This document shows positions 7,909-16,679 of a DNA stretch of 63,690 nucleotides, one piece after another. Origin of the DNA: JAQVXR01 sp050945755 (GTDB lineage: Bacteria > Bacillota > Dehalobacteriia > Dehalobacteriales > Dehalobacteriaceae); the NCBI GenBank assembly GCA_050945755.1, contig JBMNTN010000006.1, forward strand, positions 1-63,690, read 5' to 3'. Position 1 is the stretch's first letter, and each line of letters begins with the position of its first letter. A program made the position numbers and the translations under genes. The notes under the pieces were generated by a model. It saw nothing but the letters and a program-made list of their open reading frames with translations. It ran no database searches and had not been told where the DNA came from.

Positions 7909-7953
7909 AAGTCCGAACTTTACAATACTTAACTCCCCGAAAAAGTTCTGAGG
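7909..7953 (-). promoter_or_regulatory. PurBox-like inverted pair upstream of the FAD oxidoreductase-purA genes
   Basis: AAGTCCGAACTTT on the plus strand (7909-7921) fits the Bacillus PurR box AWWWCCGAACWWT at all but one position. A second, opposite-facing half AAAGTTCTG lies at 7942-7950 with one mismatch in the core. The pair faces inward as in known PurR operators, but the spacing is a few bases longer. Suggestive only; no purR gene is in the window. Confidence 0.35.
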
Positions 7954-8001
7954 CGTTTATATTATTCTTAAAATGTCGCCTGACAAACTTATGTTTATTT
8001 A

Positions 8002-9411
8002 CTATTTGTTTTTTAACACTGACCGAAAAACAGTTTTGGCACTGGTCAGTACCATGCTGGAAAACCCTTTGTGTTTTTGACAAATCCGGTTTAGAGCATC
8101 TATCAAGGTATCCAGCTCTTCATAAGAAACCGTTAAGGGCGGTTCCAGCCGGATTACATTGGGGTTATTCAGCGTATAGGCTGTGATAATTCTATACCTA
8201 TTAAGCAGTTCCCCTGCGATCATTGCTCCGGTATATTCCGCTGCTACTTTGTCCAAAGTTCCTCCTGTCAGGTAACTTAAAAAGCCTTTTTCCGGCTGAT
8301 TAAATTCGATCCCAATCATTAACCCTTTGCCCCGTACATCCCGAACAAAAGGATACTTTTCCGGGAAGTCCCTCAACTTCGACATTAGATACTCACCCTT
8401 TTCCCGAGCTTGGGCAGGTAGATTTTCCCGGCAAATTACCTCCAGTGCGGCTATTCCGGCAGCTGCTGCACGACTGTTTCCCCCGAATGTAGAAGTATGT
8501 AAGGTGGCCTTGTCCATACTCCCATAAGCCTTCTTCCAGACACTTTCGGTCGCAATATAAGCAGCAAGGGGCATAACACCTCCACCTAAAGACTTGGCCA
8601 CACACATGATATCGGGAGTCACATTCTCATACTCGCAAGCAAACATGCGTCCGGTACGACCAAAACCTGTCTGAATTTCATCGACAATTAAGCAGGTTTC
8701 ATAACGGCTGCAAATTTTGCGTAGTTGATGCAGGTAACCATCCTCAGGAATGATAATCCCACCCTCTCCCTGCACCGGCTCAACAATAAAAGCAGCTACA
8801 TCCCCGCCCGCTAAAGCCTGTTCTGCCTTCGTCCCGTCCCCGTAAGGAACAAATTCCACCCCGGGTAAAAGGGGCATAAATGGCTTCCGGTATTTCTCCC
8901 GACCCGTAACAGACAAGGCGCCAAAAGATTTTCCATGGAATGAACCTTCGCAGGAAACAATCTTTTCCCGCCTGGTCGCCGCTCGGGCAAGCTTTAAAGC
9001 CCCTTCCACAGCTTCTGCACCACTATTGCCAAAAAAGGAGTACTGAAGCCCAGGGGGGGTAATTAAGGAAAGATTCTTTGCCAAAGCTCCAGCCAGCGGA
9101 TTAAGAGAGGCTTGAAGGAGATTGGGAAAATCCTCCACCTTCTCCACCGCCATTGCCACCTCCGGATGATTGTGCCCTAAATTTAGGGCCCCGTATCCTC
9201 CAAGAAAATCCAGGTATGCTTTGCCCTCTGTATCCCATACCTGGCAATTTTTTGCCCGCACAAAGCATTTGTCAAAATTCAAAAGACCCATCATACTTAC
9301 AAGTTCCGGATTCACAAAGAGTCGATGATTTTTTCGGTTCTCTTCCCGGGATAATTCCATAGCATCCCGAAGCGTAACAAGTTCTCTATAGTCATTTTGC
9401 TTCATGTCCAC
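8002..9411 (-). CDS. Class-III PLP aminotransferase, putrescine aminotransferase-like
   Basis: A 469-residue fold-I aminotransferase. It shows FLGGYGALNLGHNHP near residue 69, FFGNSGAEAVEGALKLARA near 127, the cofactor aspartate in IVDEIQTGFGRTG near 241, and the PLP lysine in AKSLGGG near 273. Length and the N-terminal region before the catalytic domain resemble putrescine aminotransferases (YgjG type), which move the amino group of putrescine or other omega-amines to 2-oxoglutarate. Ornithine or acetylornithine as substrate cannot be excluded. It stands alone, with about 190 bases of spacer on each side. Confidence 0.85.
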   Translation of the reverse strand: MDMKQNDYRELVTLRDAMELSREENRKNHRLFVNPELVSMMGLLNFDKCFVRAKNCQVWDTEGKAYLDFLGGYGALNLGHNHPEVAMAVEKVEDFPNLLQASLNPLAGALAKNLSLITPPGLQYSFFGNSGAEAVEGALKLARAATRREKIVSCEGSFHGKSFGALSVTGREKYRKPFMPLLPGVEFVPYGDGTKAEQALAGGDVAAFIVEPVQGEGGIIIPEDGYLHQLRKICSRYETCLIVDEIQTGFGRTGRMFACEYENVTPDIMCVAKSLGGGVMPLAAYIATESVWKKAYGSMDKATLHTSTFGGNSRAAAAGIAALEVICRENLPAQAREKGEYLMSKLRDFPEKYPFVRDVRGKGLMIGIEFNQPEKGFLSYLTGGTLDKVAAEYTGAMIAGELLNRYRIITAYTLNNPNVIRLEPPLTVSYEELDTLIDALNRICQKHKGFSSMVLTSAKTVFRSVLKNK

Positions 9412-9523
9412 TTATTCTGCCCCCAATATTATAAAATTTCCAAAAATATTTCGAGAAAAATACATTTAGTCTTTTTCCAATTATATCATACTGCCAAGGG
9501 AAACCAAAAATAGTATTGGTTGA

Positions 9524-9553
9524 TTGGAACGCAACCGGAAAAAACCATATAAT
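9524..9553 (+). promoter_or_regulatory. Probable promoter of the PCC-domain gene
   Basis: TTGGAA (9524-9529), an 18-base spacer and an exact TATAAT (9548-9553), about 40 bases before the ribosome site of the next gene. Confidence 0.55.
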
Positions 9554-9600
9554 TATCTTGAGAATTCTTAAACTAAAAATAATGAAAGGAGCTTCTGTAA

Positions 9601-10029
9601 ATGAAACTGTTACATTCTTATCACAGCGAAAGAAAACTAATGGGCCGCTTAAACCACGGTAGTGATCTCTTAGGCGAATTGACTGAGCTGGTAACCCGAG
9701 AGAAAATCAACACGGGTACTTTTTCAGTTATCGGAGCGGTTAAAAAGGGAGCAATATCCTATTACAATCAGGAAAGCAAAGAGTACAAGACAATGACTTT
9801 TAACGAACATTTAGAGATTCTATCCTGCACCGGCAATATTTCATTAAAAGACGGTCAACCCTTTATCCACTGTCATATTATCTTCGGCGACAGTACAGGG
9901 AAATGCCTGGGAGGTCACCTGGCAAAAGGCACTGAGATTTTTGCGGGGGAACTATACTTGGAAGAACTGGTTGGTCCTGTTCTTTCTCGTAGCTATGATG
10001 ATACTACTGGATTAGGACTTTGGTCTTAA
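9601..10029 (+). CDS. PCC/PPC-domain (DUF296) protein
   Basis: A 142-residue single-domain protein of the PPC (plants and prokaryotes conserved, DUF296) family. It has the expected opening strand, a central PFIHCHIIFGD segment near residue 98 and the GGHL motif near residue 109 with the metal-binding histidines. In plants the domain is fused to AT-hooks; the stand-alone bacterial form is a small trimer of unknown function, although it is often labelled DNA-binding. The ATG follows AAAGGAG and the gene has its own promoter and a following hairpin, so it appears monocistronic. Confidence 0.85.
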   Translation: MKLLHSYHSERKLMGRLNHGSDLLGELTELVTREKINTGTFSVIGAVKKGAISYYNQESKEYKTMTFNEHLEILSCTGNISLKDGQPFIHCHIIFGDSTGKCLGGHLAKGTEIFAGELYLEELVGPVLSRSYDDTTGLGLWS

Positions 10030-10038
10030 AAAACAAAC

Positions 10039-10078
10039 CCGGGGAACAGTACCGTCCGGCGGCAATATGTTCCCCGGC
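10039..10078. terminator. Hairpin between convergent genes
   Basis: CCGGGGAACA and TGTTCCCCGG arms of ten pairs with a 20-base loop, between the stops of the PCC and VanW genes. It could serve both directions, although no long T run follows. Confidence 0.6.
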
Positions 10079-10084
10079 TTCAAA

Positions 10085-11071
10085 TCAAAGTTGTTTTGCC
10101 GGCTCCTGAAAAAGTTCTACCGTCAATATATTTTTATTAATAAATGTCCGAATACTAATGATATCCTTGGTATTGTTCTGAAAACAAAAATCAATTGCAC
10201 CGTAACTAACGGTGGCATCCTTACCTTTTGGGACATAGTCAACAGGAATGCTGTGGGGCTGCCTTTCTATTATCCGTAATCCCGCCTTTAAAACCGCATT
10301 GTATATTGTGGAAGAAACCTGGCATACGCCACCCCCGTAGTCTTCAACTTTTTCCTTGTTGACAAAAACTATGGCCTTTTGAAACCCACGTTCCGGCAGA
10401 CGCGGCCCGACCACCTTATTAAAAGAAAACTCTTCTCCGGGATTAAGTTTATAACCGTCTATCATTTCTGTGGCAAGTTTTATGTTTGCGGCTCGGGATC
10501 GATAGTCCAGATCAAACAGGGTTGAAAAACTGCCGATTTTTTGCGGCCTTTTTGCCTGTTCCTCCATGATTTTTTCTTTAACCATTAGATATGCTTCATA
10601 GGGAGAGAATATTTCATGGGCAAAGTAGTTCTCCGGGATAATCAGACTTCGTATTCTTGTTGCAGGATCATATTGCACAAAGAATCCGGCCGGTTCCAGC
10701 ATCCTCAAAGGAACATATAGTTTTCCCTCTTGGAGAACCGGCGCTGTCGGCCACTCAATTTCCCTAAGATCATTTCCCACTAAATAGACTATTTCTAAAT
10801 CCCGGGTTAAGACTAAGCAGCCCTGCCCGGTTTGCCAAACAGCGGAGGAAGTCTCTTCACACCATGTAACGGACAACCCGGCAATATGACCAATCTGCCG
10901 TAAATGGCCGTAAGTAACATTATCTTTTATGCATCCGGAAAAATAAACTGTCTCTGTAACACTCCCCCGGTTAACAATCAAAGGAATCTGCTCCGTACCA
11001 TGTGCCGGGCAGCAAAGAAGGAAAAAAAGGCATGCTAAAACCAGCACAGCACGTAATAAAATCTTCACCAT
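10085..11071 (-). CDS. VanW-family surface protein with stalk-like N-terminal domain
   Basis: A 328-residue exported protein. An N-terminal hydrophobic segment (about residues 4-24) is a signal peptide or anchor. The next part resembles the copper-amine-oxidase-like stalk domain, with a LYVPLRMLEPAGF segment near residue 126. The C-terminal half is a VanW domain: NPGEEFSFNKVVGPR near 210 and GGGVCQVSSTIYNA near 246. VanW proteins are common on Clostridia surfaces and have no proven reaction despite the link to vancomycin-resistance clusters; none of the van ligase genes is near. The ATG at 11071 follows GGAGGTG. Confidence 0.85.
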   Translation of the reverse strand: MVKILLRAVLVLACLFFLLCCPAHGTEQIPLIVNRGSVTETVYFSGCIKDNVTYGHLRQIGHIAGLSVTWCEETSSAVWQTGQGCLVLTRDLEIVYLVGNDLREIEWPTAPVLQEGKLYVPLRMLEPAGFFVQYDPATRIRSLIIPENYFAHEIFSPYEAYLMVKEKIMEEQAKRPQKIGSFSTLFDLDYRSRAANIKLATEMIDGYKLNPGEEFSFNKVVGPRLPERGFQKAIVFVNKEKVEDYGGGVCQVSSTIYNAVLKAGLRIIERQPHSIPVDYVPKGKDATVSYGAIDFCFQNNTKDIISIRTFINKNILTVELFQEPAKQL

Positions 11072-11202
11072 TACTTTACACCTCCACTTTTCGCCTCTCA
11101 TTATAAAAAAGCTTCGGTGTAAATATCATCATAAAACGTCGGGCATAGTGCAAAAAGATATGAGCAGAAGCCCGAAAAACAGTCTTTATCTTTCCTATCC
11201 TG

Positions 11203-11406
11203 CTAGCCTTTCAAGACAATAATTACGCCTATCAATACCCACACTAGCGATAAAATCCGGGTAGTTAGGACCTTCCGTCTGTCCCGGGATGGTTTTTGCC
11301 CTTTATAAAAATTCCGATAAATGCCACTAATTACCGTGTCTGGACGAAAAAACGCCCATGTTCCCAAAAGAGTTACCAAAACCCCCACAACACGCACCTC
11401 GACCAA
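11203..11406 (-). CDS. Small membrane protein of unknown function
   Basis: A 67-residue frame with two hydrophobic segments (about 5-20 and 50-66) separated by a basic loop rich in Lys and Arg. I do not recognise the family. Starts are weak: TTG at 11406, or GTG at 11397 which sits nine bases after AGAGGGG and is the better choice. The composition is like a real two-helix membrane protein with a positive inner loop, and the gene stands alone. Confidence 0.55.
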   Translation of the reverse strand: MVEVRVVGVLVTLLGTWAFFRPDTVISGIYRNFYKGQKPSRDRRKVLTTRILSLVWVLIGVIIVLKG

Positions 11407-11548
11407 CCCCTCTCATGACATTTTTTAGTGATAATGGACTAATTTTCTATCTTACGATATAAACTATGATGCAAGAAATACTGTCCTGCTAGATAAAAGG
11501 ATATCTCTGGTAAATAAAGAATACTACATGACAACAGGAGGTGATAAG

Positions 11549-11734
11549 ATGCCAATAGTTCAGGTGGAAATTATCAAAGGACGAACCCTAGAACAAAAAC
11601 GTCAAATGGCAAAGGAAGTAACGGAAGCAATTTCAAAAAATCTTGTCTGCCCGCCCGAAGCAGTTAAAATTATTATCCGGGAAATGGAAAAAGAGAATTA
11701 TGCTGAAGCAGGTACTCTTTTTGCAGATAAATAA
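11549..11734 (+). CDS. 4-oxalocrotonate tautomerase family protein
   Basis: A 61-residue tautomerase of the 4-OT type. After removal of the initiator methionine, Pro-1 of PIVQVEI would be the catalytic base; the segment GRTLEQKRQMAKEVTEAI forms the usual helix. Members work as small hexamers that interconvert keto and enol forms; the true substrate cannot be told from sequence, and there is no aromatic-degradation gene nearby. The ATG at 11549 follows AGGAGGTGATAAG. A good terminator follows. Confidence 0.9.
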   Translation: MPIVQVEIIKGRTLEQKRQMAKEVTEAISKNLVCPPEAVKIIIREMEKENYAEAGTLFADK

Positions 11735-11740
11735 TTAATT

Positions 11741-11775
11741 AACAAACCCTTCTGTCGTAAGCAGAAGGGTTTGTT
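11741..11775. terminator. Bidirectional terminator between the tautomerase gene and ilvC
   Basis: AACAAACCCTTCTG and CAGAAGGGTTTGTT arms form a 14-pair stem with a short loop between two converging genes. Confidence 0.85.
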
Positions 11776-11786
11776 AGTATGTTATG

Positions 11787-12779
11787 CTATTTCTTTAACC
11801 AGGTCATCATGCTGCGCAGTTCACTGCCTACCTTTTCAATGAGATGTTCTTTATCCTGTTTAACCCGGGCTATATATTCCGGACGGCCGGCTTTGTTTTC
11901 CAGAATCCACCCTTTAGCAAACTGACCATTTTGAATTTCCGCCAATATCTTTTTCATTTCTTTTTTGGTTTCTTCAGTGATAATACGCGGTCCAACCGAA
12001 ACATCACCCCACTCTGCAGTATCACTAATGGAATACCTCATATTGGCAATGCCGCCTTCATAAATTAAATCTACAATCAATTTCATTTCGTGAAGGCATT
12101 CAAAATAGGCAATTTCCGGCTGATAGCCTGCTTCAACTAAAGTCTCAAAACCAGCCATAATCAGATGGGTCAATCCGCCGCAAAGTACCGCCTGCTCTCC
12201 AAACAAATCGGTCTCTGTTTCTTCTTTAAAGGTGGTTTCAATCACTCCTGCCCGGGTTCCACCTATGCCTTTAGCATATGCAAGAGCATAATCTTTTGCC
12301 TTTCCGGAATAGTCCTGGAAAACAGCAATCAAATCCGGGACACCTGCCCCCTCTTTAAACTGGCGCCGCACTAAGTGTCCGGGACCTTTGGGAGCAACCA
12401 TAATCACATCAACATTTTCCGGAGGAACAATTTGTGAGAAATGAATATTAAAACCGTGAGAAAATCCGAGGATTTTGCCTGCTTTCAAATTTGGCTCTAC
12501 AGCTTCCTTATAAAGGCCTGCCTGAATTTCATCTGGTACCAATATCTGAATATAATCAGCCTGAGCAGCTGCTTCCTGGGCAACTGTTACCTTCATCCCG
12601 TCAGCTTCAGCCTGTGCCCAAGCCTTACTACCCGGTCTTTCAGCCACCACTACATCCAACCCACTGTCCTGTAGACTCTGTGACTGAGCATGTCCTTGAC
12701 TTCCATAGCCAATCACAGCAATCTTCTTTCCTTTTAAGAGCGTTAAATCCGCATCTGCATCATAATACATTCTTGCCAT
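11787..12779 (-). CDS. ilvC: Ketol-acid reductoisomerase
   Basis: Second step of valine and isoleucine synthesis: isomerises and reduces acetolactate or acetohydroxybutyrate. The 330-residue class-I enzyme has the NAD(P)-binding GYGSQGHAQ near residue 24, PKGPGHLVRRQF near 129, the metal-binding acidic residues in DLFGEQAVLCGG near 190 and the LIYEGGIANMRYSISDTAE segment near 240. The ATG follows AAGGAGGATACC. It stands apart from ilvB and ilvN, which are 47 kb away in this window, and no T-box leader is seen ahead of it. Confidence 0.97.
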   Translation of the reverse strand: MARMYYDADADLTLLKGKKIAVIGYGSQGHAQSQSLQDSGLDVVVAERPGSKAWAQAEADGMKVTVAQEAAAQADYIQILVPDEIQAGLYKEAVEPNLKAGKILGFSHGFNIHFSQIVPPENVDVIMVAPKGPGHLVRRQFKEGAGVPDLIAVFQDYSGKAKDYALAYAKGIGGTRAGVIETTFKEETETDLFGEQAVLCGGLTHLIMAGFETLVEAGYQPEIAYFECLHEMKLIVDLIYEGGIANMRYSISDTAEWGDVSVGPRIITEETKKEMKKILAEIQNGQFAKGWILENKAGRPEYIARVKQDKEHLIEKVGSELRSMMTWLKK

Positions 12780-12864
12780 AGGTATCCTCCTTACTTCAAA
12801 AAACTGGAATATTTTTTGGATATTTCTCTAATTCTACCTCACGAGCTAATACAAGTCAATTAAT

Positions 12865-14193
12865 TTATCCTACGCTGGGAGCAAGATCCATGAATTTTGT
12901 ATATTCTTTAAGAAATGCCAATTCCGCCTGACCCACCGGACCGTTTCGGTGCTTGGCGATAATTATTTCGGCAATTCCCTTTTTTTCTGTTTCAGGATCG
13001 TAATATTCCGGCCGGTGAATAAAAATTACAACATCCGCATCTTGTTCCAACGCCCCGGATTCCCGCAAGTGGCTAAGGTTCGGTTTTTTATCAGAACTCT
13101 GCTCCACCGCCCGGGAAAGCTGAGAAAGGGCTACTACCGGCACTTTAAGTTCCCGCGCTAGTGCCTTTAACGATCTGGAAATCTCCGCAATTTCCTGTTG
13201 CCTGTTCTCGGAACGACGGTTACTTCGCATCAGCTGAAGGTAATCAATCACCACCAGGTCTAACCCCTTTTCCGCTTTCAATCTTCTGGTTTTTGCCCGA
13301 ACTTCCAATGCTGAAATACCCGGAGTATCATCAAGGTAAATCGGGGATTCTGCGAGAGGGCCCAAGGATGCGGAAAGCCGACGCCATTCTTCCTCAGAAA
13401 CATATCCTGTCCGAACTTTAGATTGATCAACTCTGGCCTCAGCACACAGCATACGCTGTGCTAATTGTTCTTTTGACATTTCCAAACTGAAGACAGCTAC
13501 AGTCTTGCCATACTTAACAGCAGAGTTTTGGGCAATATTTAAACAAAAAGACGTTTTCCCCATTGCCGGCCGAGCAGCCACAATAATCAAGTCACTGTCC
13601 TGAAGTCCCGAGAGATAATAATCTAAATTTTTAAAGGTGGGAATACCAATAACTCCTTCATGTGCCTTAGTTTGACCTATTTGCTCAAAAGCTTCTACTG
13701 CTACATCTCTGATGGAGGAAAATCCCTCCCGGGTTTTCCGTTCCGCCAAGGAAAAAATTAATTTTTCCGCCTCATCAATTAATTCCTGGCCATCAACACC
13801 ATCCTCGTAACCCCTTTCGGCAACCCGGGTACTAACATTGATTAAAGAACGAAGCAGTGCCTTTTCCGAAACAATTTTCGCATAATAACCGGCATTAACC
13901 GCTGTAGGCACAGCATTTGCCAAAGAGGTAAGATAGGAAATCCCACCTACTCTTTCCAGACTGCCATCTTTACGCAGCTCCTCCACCAGCGTCACCAGAT
14001 CCACAGGATCCCCCTTGTCGCTAAGTGTCAGCAATTTTTCAAATATTACCCGATGGGCCTCTTTATAAAAGTCAACCGGCCGAAGCAGTCCGACAACCTG
14101 AAAAACAGTGTCTCTGTCCAGCATCATCGCGCCCAAAACCGCCTGCTCGGCATCAATATTCTGGGGAGGTACCCTGTTTAAAGCCACACTCAT
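12865..14193 (-). CDS. dnaB: Replicative DNA helicase
   Basis: A 442-residue DnaB-type hexameric helicase that unwinds DNA ahead of the replication fork. The N-terminal primase-interacting domain (about 1-150, starting VPPQNIDAEQAVLG) is followed by the RecA-like motor: Walker A ARPAMGKTSF near residue 207, Walker B LVVIDYLQLM near 315, and SQLSRAVE near 357. It has its expected company, with rplI and gdpP upstream, but a Lon-type protease gene is inserted between rplI and dnaB. The ATG follows GGTGAAAG. Confidence 0.97.
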   Translation of the reverse strand: MSVALNRVPPQNIDAEQAVLGAMMLDRDTVFQVVGLLRPVDFYKEAHRVIFEKLLTLSDKGDPVDLVTLVEELRKDGSLERVGGISYLTSLANAVPTAVNAGYYAKIVSEKALLRSLINVSTRVAERGYEDGVDGQELIDEAEKLIFSLAERKTREGFSSIRDVAVEAFEQIGQTKAHEGVIGIPTFKNLDYYLSGLQDSDLIIVAARPAMGKTSFCLNIAQNSAVKYGKTVAVFSLEMSKEQLAQRMLCAEARVDQSKVRTGYVSEEEWRRLSASLGPLAESPIYLDDTPGISALEVRAKTRRLKAEKGLDLVVIDYLQLMRSNRRSENRQQEIAEISRSLKALARELKVPVVALSQLSRAVEQSSDKKPNLSHLRESGALEQDADVVIFIHRPEYYDPETEKKGIAEIIIAKHRNGPVGQAELAFLKEYTKFMDLAPSVG

Positions 14194-14236
14194 CTTTCAC
14201 CCTATGAACCCTTTAGAGTTCAGGTTTACCCCCTTT

Positions 14237-16153
14237 CTATCCCATCAAATGTTGAAGTGCCTCTTCTACGTCAGAAACGGTAATCACCTCAATACCCTTT
14301 AGATCCGTCGGTATATCATTGGCGTTATCCTTTGGAATTAACACTTTAGTCATCCCGGCTTGTTTTGCACCATAAATTTTCTCAAAAACACCGCCTACCG
14401 GTTTCACCTTTCCTTGAATTGATAATTCACCGGTTAGCGCCACATCTTGACGCAAAGGTTTTTGTTTAACAGCACTGTAAATGGCCATAAAAATAGCCGT
14501 TCCCGCTGAAGGACCGTCTATATTTCCCCCTCCAATAACGTTTACATGAACATCATAATTAGCCAAGTCTTCTCCGGTTACTTTTCGAAAAACAGAAGAA
14601 GCATTAAAAACAGAATCCTTGGCCATACTGCCCGCCGTGTCATTAAACCTAATCTGGCCTTTACCTTCCTTCCCACAGGGAAAGACGACCGCTTCTATTT
14701 CTAAAACAGATCCGACAAAACCTGCCACTCCCAAGCCAAGTACCTTGCCAATTTCCGAAACCGGACAGGCTTTTTGCACAACATAGGGAGAAAGGCGGGA
14801 AATTTGTACTACTTCATAAACATCTTCCCGGCTAACCAGAATCCGATCGGAAATGCCTGTCCGGGACATCTGCTGTTTGTACAAGGCCAATCCATATGCA
14901 TCAGCCAGTATGTTATTAGCTTTTCTGCCTTCAATTGTGTACTCTGCAATAACTTCCGGAACCATAGGATCTAAATCTACATCTAATTTTTGGGCAGCCT
15001 TGATCACAATGTCCTTAATATCACCGGGTGTTAACGGTTCAAAATATACTTCTGCGCAACGGGATCTCAGTGCTGGATTCAATTCTTCAGCACTTCGCGT
15101 TGTCGCTCCAATCAAAACAAAATCGGCCGGAACCCCCTCCTCAAAGAGGCGTTTAATATATTGGGGCACATTTTCATCGTGTGGATCATAATAGGATGAT
15201 TCAAAATAGACTCTTTTATCTTCTAAAACTTTTAGTAGCTTATTCAAAAGCATCGGGTCCATTTCTCCGATTTCATCAATAAACAGCACCCCGCCATGAG
15301 CATCAGAAACTAAGCCTAGCTTTGGTTCGGGAATGCCGGTATCCGCCAGGTCTCGCCGTGCCCCCTGGTAAATCGGGTCATGTACCGATCCTAAAAGAGG
15401 ATTTGTGATATCCCGAGGATCCCACCTAAGCGTGTTTCCATCCACCTCCACAAACTTAGCATCACTGGAAAAAGAAGTGGTTTTAATTCCTTTGGCTGCC
15501 TCCAACACCAAGCGGGCAGCAGATGTTTTCCCTACCCCGGGTGGGCCATATAAAATTACATGTTGGGGGAAAGGACATGCTATTTTAGCCATCAAAGCTT
15601 TTACGGCTCTTTCCTGACCAACTATTTCCTTTAGCATCTGAGGACGCAACACTTCCATCGCAGATCGGGACAGTTGGGTATGTTCCATCTTTTCTAAAAC
15701 CGCAAGTTTTTTTAAAGTCTGCGCATTTTCCGGGCCACCGTTTTCCCGGACAATCTGCATTTTAATTTCTTTGACATAATCCTCATGACGCTCCTGCATC
15801 CGGTCAGTAATCATCTTCTCCAAACGATCTTCCACCGACCGCCTGGCAATATAATCGGCTAGTTCTTCCTCAATTTTTTTGAGCTTTTCGGGGATCTCCT
15901 CCCCGGTAGGAACGGTATCAAGCGTAGGATCCATAAATACTATTTTTTGCAGGCCAAGCACCCTTTCGCCTAAATTCTTGGATCTCAGCAACGGTAAAGC
16001 CTCTAGTTTTGTTGCTTTAATCACCATATGATCAGCACCGTAAACATCACTAACTAAAGAATATACGGCAGCTACCTGGTGCTCGATTTCCTCACTGACA
16101 GTATGAAGATCGGACAGTTTGGGGCCTTTAATTTTGTCTAGGAACCCTTTCAT
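14237..16153 (-). CDS. lonC: Lon-family protease, LonC-like
   Basis: A 638-residue AAA+ protease. It lacks the large N-terminal substrate domain of LonA; residues 1-190 are helical and charged. Walker A GPPGVGKTSAA is near residue 200 and Walker B GVLFIDEIGEMD near 286, both intact. The protease domain has the catalytic serine in DGPSAGTA (S549) and lysine in FEKIYGAKQ (K592); the 43-residue gap between them is the classic Lon spacing. It resembles the LonC group of thermophiles and Clostridia. It degrades unfolded or regulatory proteins, inferred from the family. It lies between rplI and dnaB and may be cotranscribed with them. Confidence 0.88.
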   Translation of the reverse strand: MKGFLDKIKGPKLSDLHTVSEEIEHQVAAVYSLVSDVYGADHMVIKATKLEALPLLRSKNLGERVLGLQKIVFMDPTLDTVPTGEEIPEKLKKIEEELADYIARRSVEDRLEKMITDRMQERHEDYVKEIKMQIVRENGGPENAQTLKKLAVLEKMEHTQLSRSAMEVLRPQMLKEIVGQERAVKALMAKIACPFPQHVILYGPPGVGKTSAARLVLEAAKGIKTTSFSSDAKFVEVDGNTLRWDPRDITNPLLGSVHDPIYQGARRDLADTGIPEPKLGLVSDAHGGVLFIDEIGEMDPMLLNKLLKVLEDKRVYFESSYYDPHDENVPQYIKRLFEEGVPADFVLIGATTRSAEELNPALRSRCAEVYFEPLTPGDIKDIVIKAAQKLDVDLDPMVPEVIAEYTIEGRKANNILADAYGLALYKQQMSRTGISDRILVSREDVYEVVQISRLSPYVVQKACPVSEIGKVLGLGVAGFVGSVLEIEAVVFPCGKEGKGQIRFNDTAGSMAKDSVFNASSVFRKVTGEDLANYDVHVNVIGGGNIDGPSAGTAIFMAIYSAVKQKPLRQDVALTGELSIQGKVKPVGGVFEKIYGAKQAGMTKVLIPKDNANDIPTDLKGIEVITVSDVEEALQHLMG

Positions 16154-16192
16154 TGCTTTCCCCTTTCTTTCCTACGAGTTTATTGTTTATGA

Positions 16193-16639
16193 TTATTGGG
16201 TACAAACATTGATTTTGACCTTTACTTGAATCTCCGGGTGAAGCTTTATTACCGCTTCATATGTCCCCAGGTTTTTGATCGGCTCTGCTAATTCTATCTT
16301 ACGCTTATCCACCTTCACTTTTAACTGACCGGCAATTTGCTCGGAAATCTCTTTATTGGTGACGGAGCCAAAAAGCCGCCCACCTTCACCGGCCTTTGCA
16401 CTAATAGTAATCACAGCTTCCCGCAACTTCTCTCCGGTGGCTTTTGCTTGTTCTAATTCCCTGTCCTTTTTCGCCTCTATTCGGGCATTTTCTTGTGCTA
16501 AACGAGCTAAATTTTCTTTGGAAGCCTCGACCGCCAATCCCTTTGGAAACAAAAAGTTTCGGGCGTATCCTTCTGCTACCTTAGCAATATCTCCCTTTTT
16601 ACCAAGGTTTTTAACATCCTGATTTAAAATAACTTTCAT
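16193..16639 (-). CDS. rplI: 50S ribosomal protein L9
   Basis: A 148-residue L9. The N-terminal rRNA-binding domain starts MKVILNQDVKNLGKKGDI, with the family pattern GYARNFLFPKGLA near residue 24; a long charged connecting helix follows, then a C-terminal domain with GGRLFGSVTNKEI near residue 78. The ATG at 16639 is the conserved start; the frame extends further upstream but without family support. The gene is immediately downstream of gdpP (40 bases), as in many Bacillota. Confidence 0.97.
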   Translation of the reverse strand: MKVILNQDVKNLGKKGDIAKVAEGYARNFLFPKGLAVEASKENLARLAQENARIEAKKDRELEQAKATGEKLREAVITISAKAGEGGRLFGSVTNKEISEQIAGQLKVKVDKRKIELAEPIKNLGTYEAVIKLHPEIQVKVKINVCTQ

Positions 16640-16679
16640 TTTCGATTCCCCCGATCCATGCCAAGCTAATGGCATTTTA

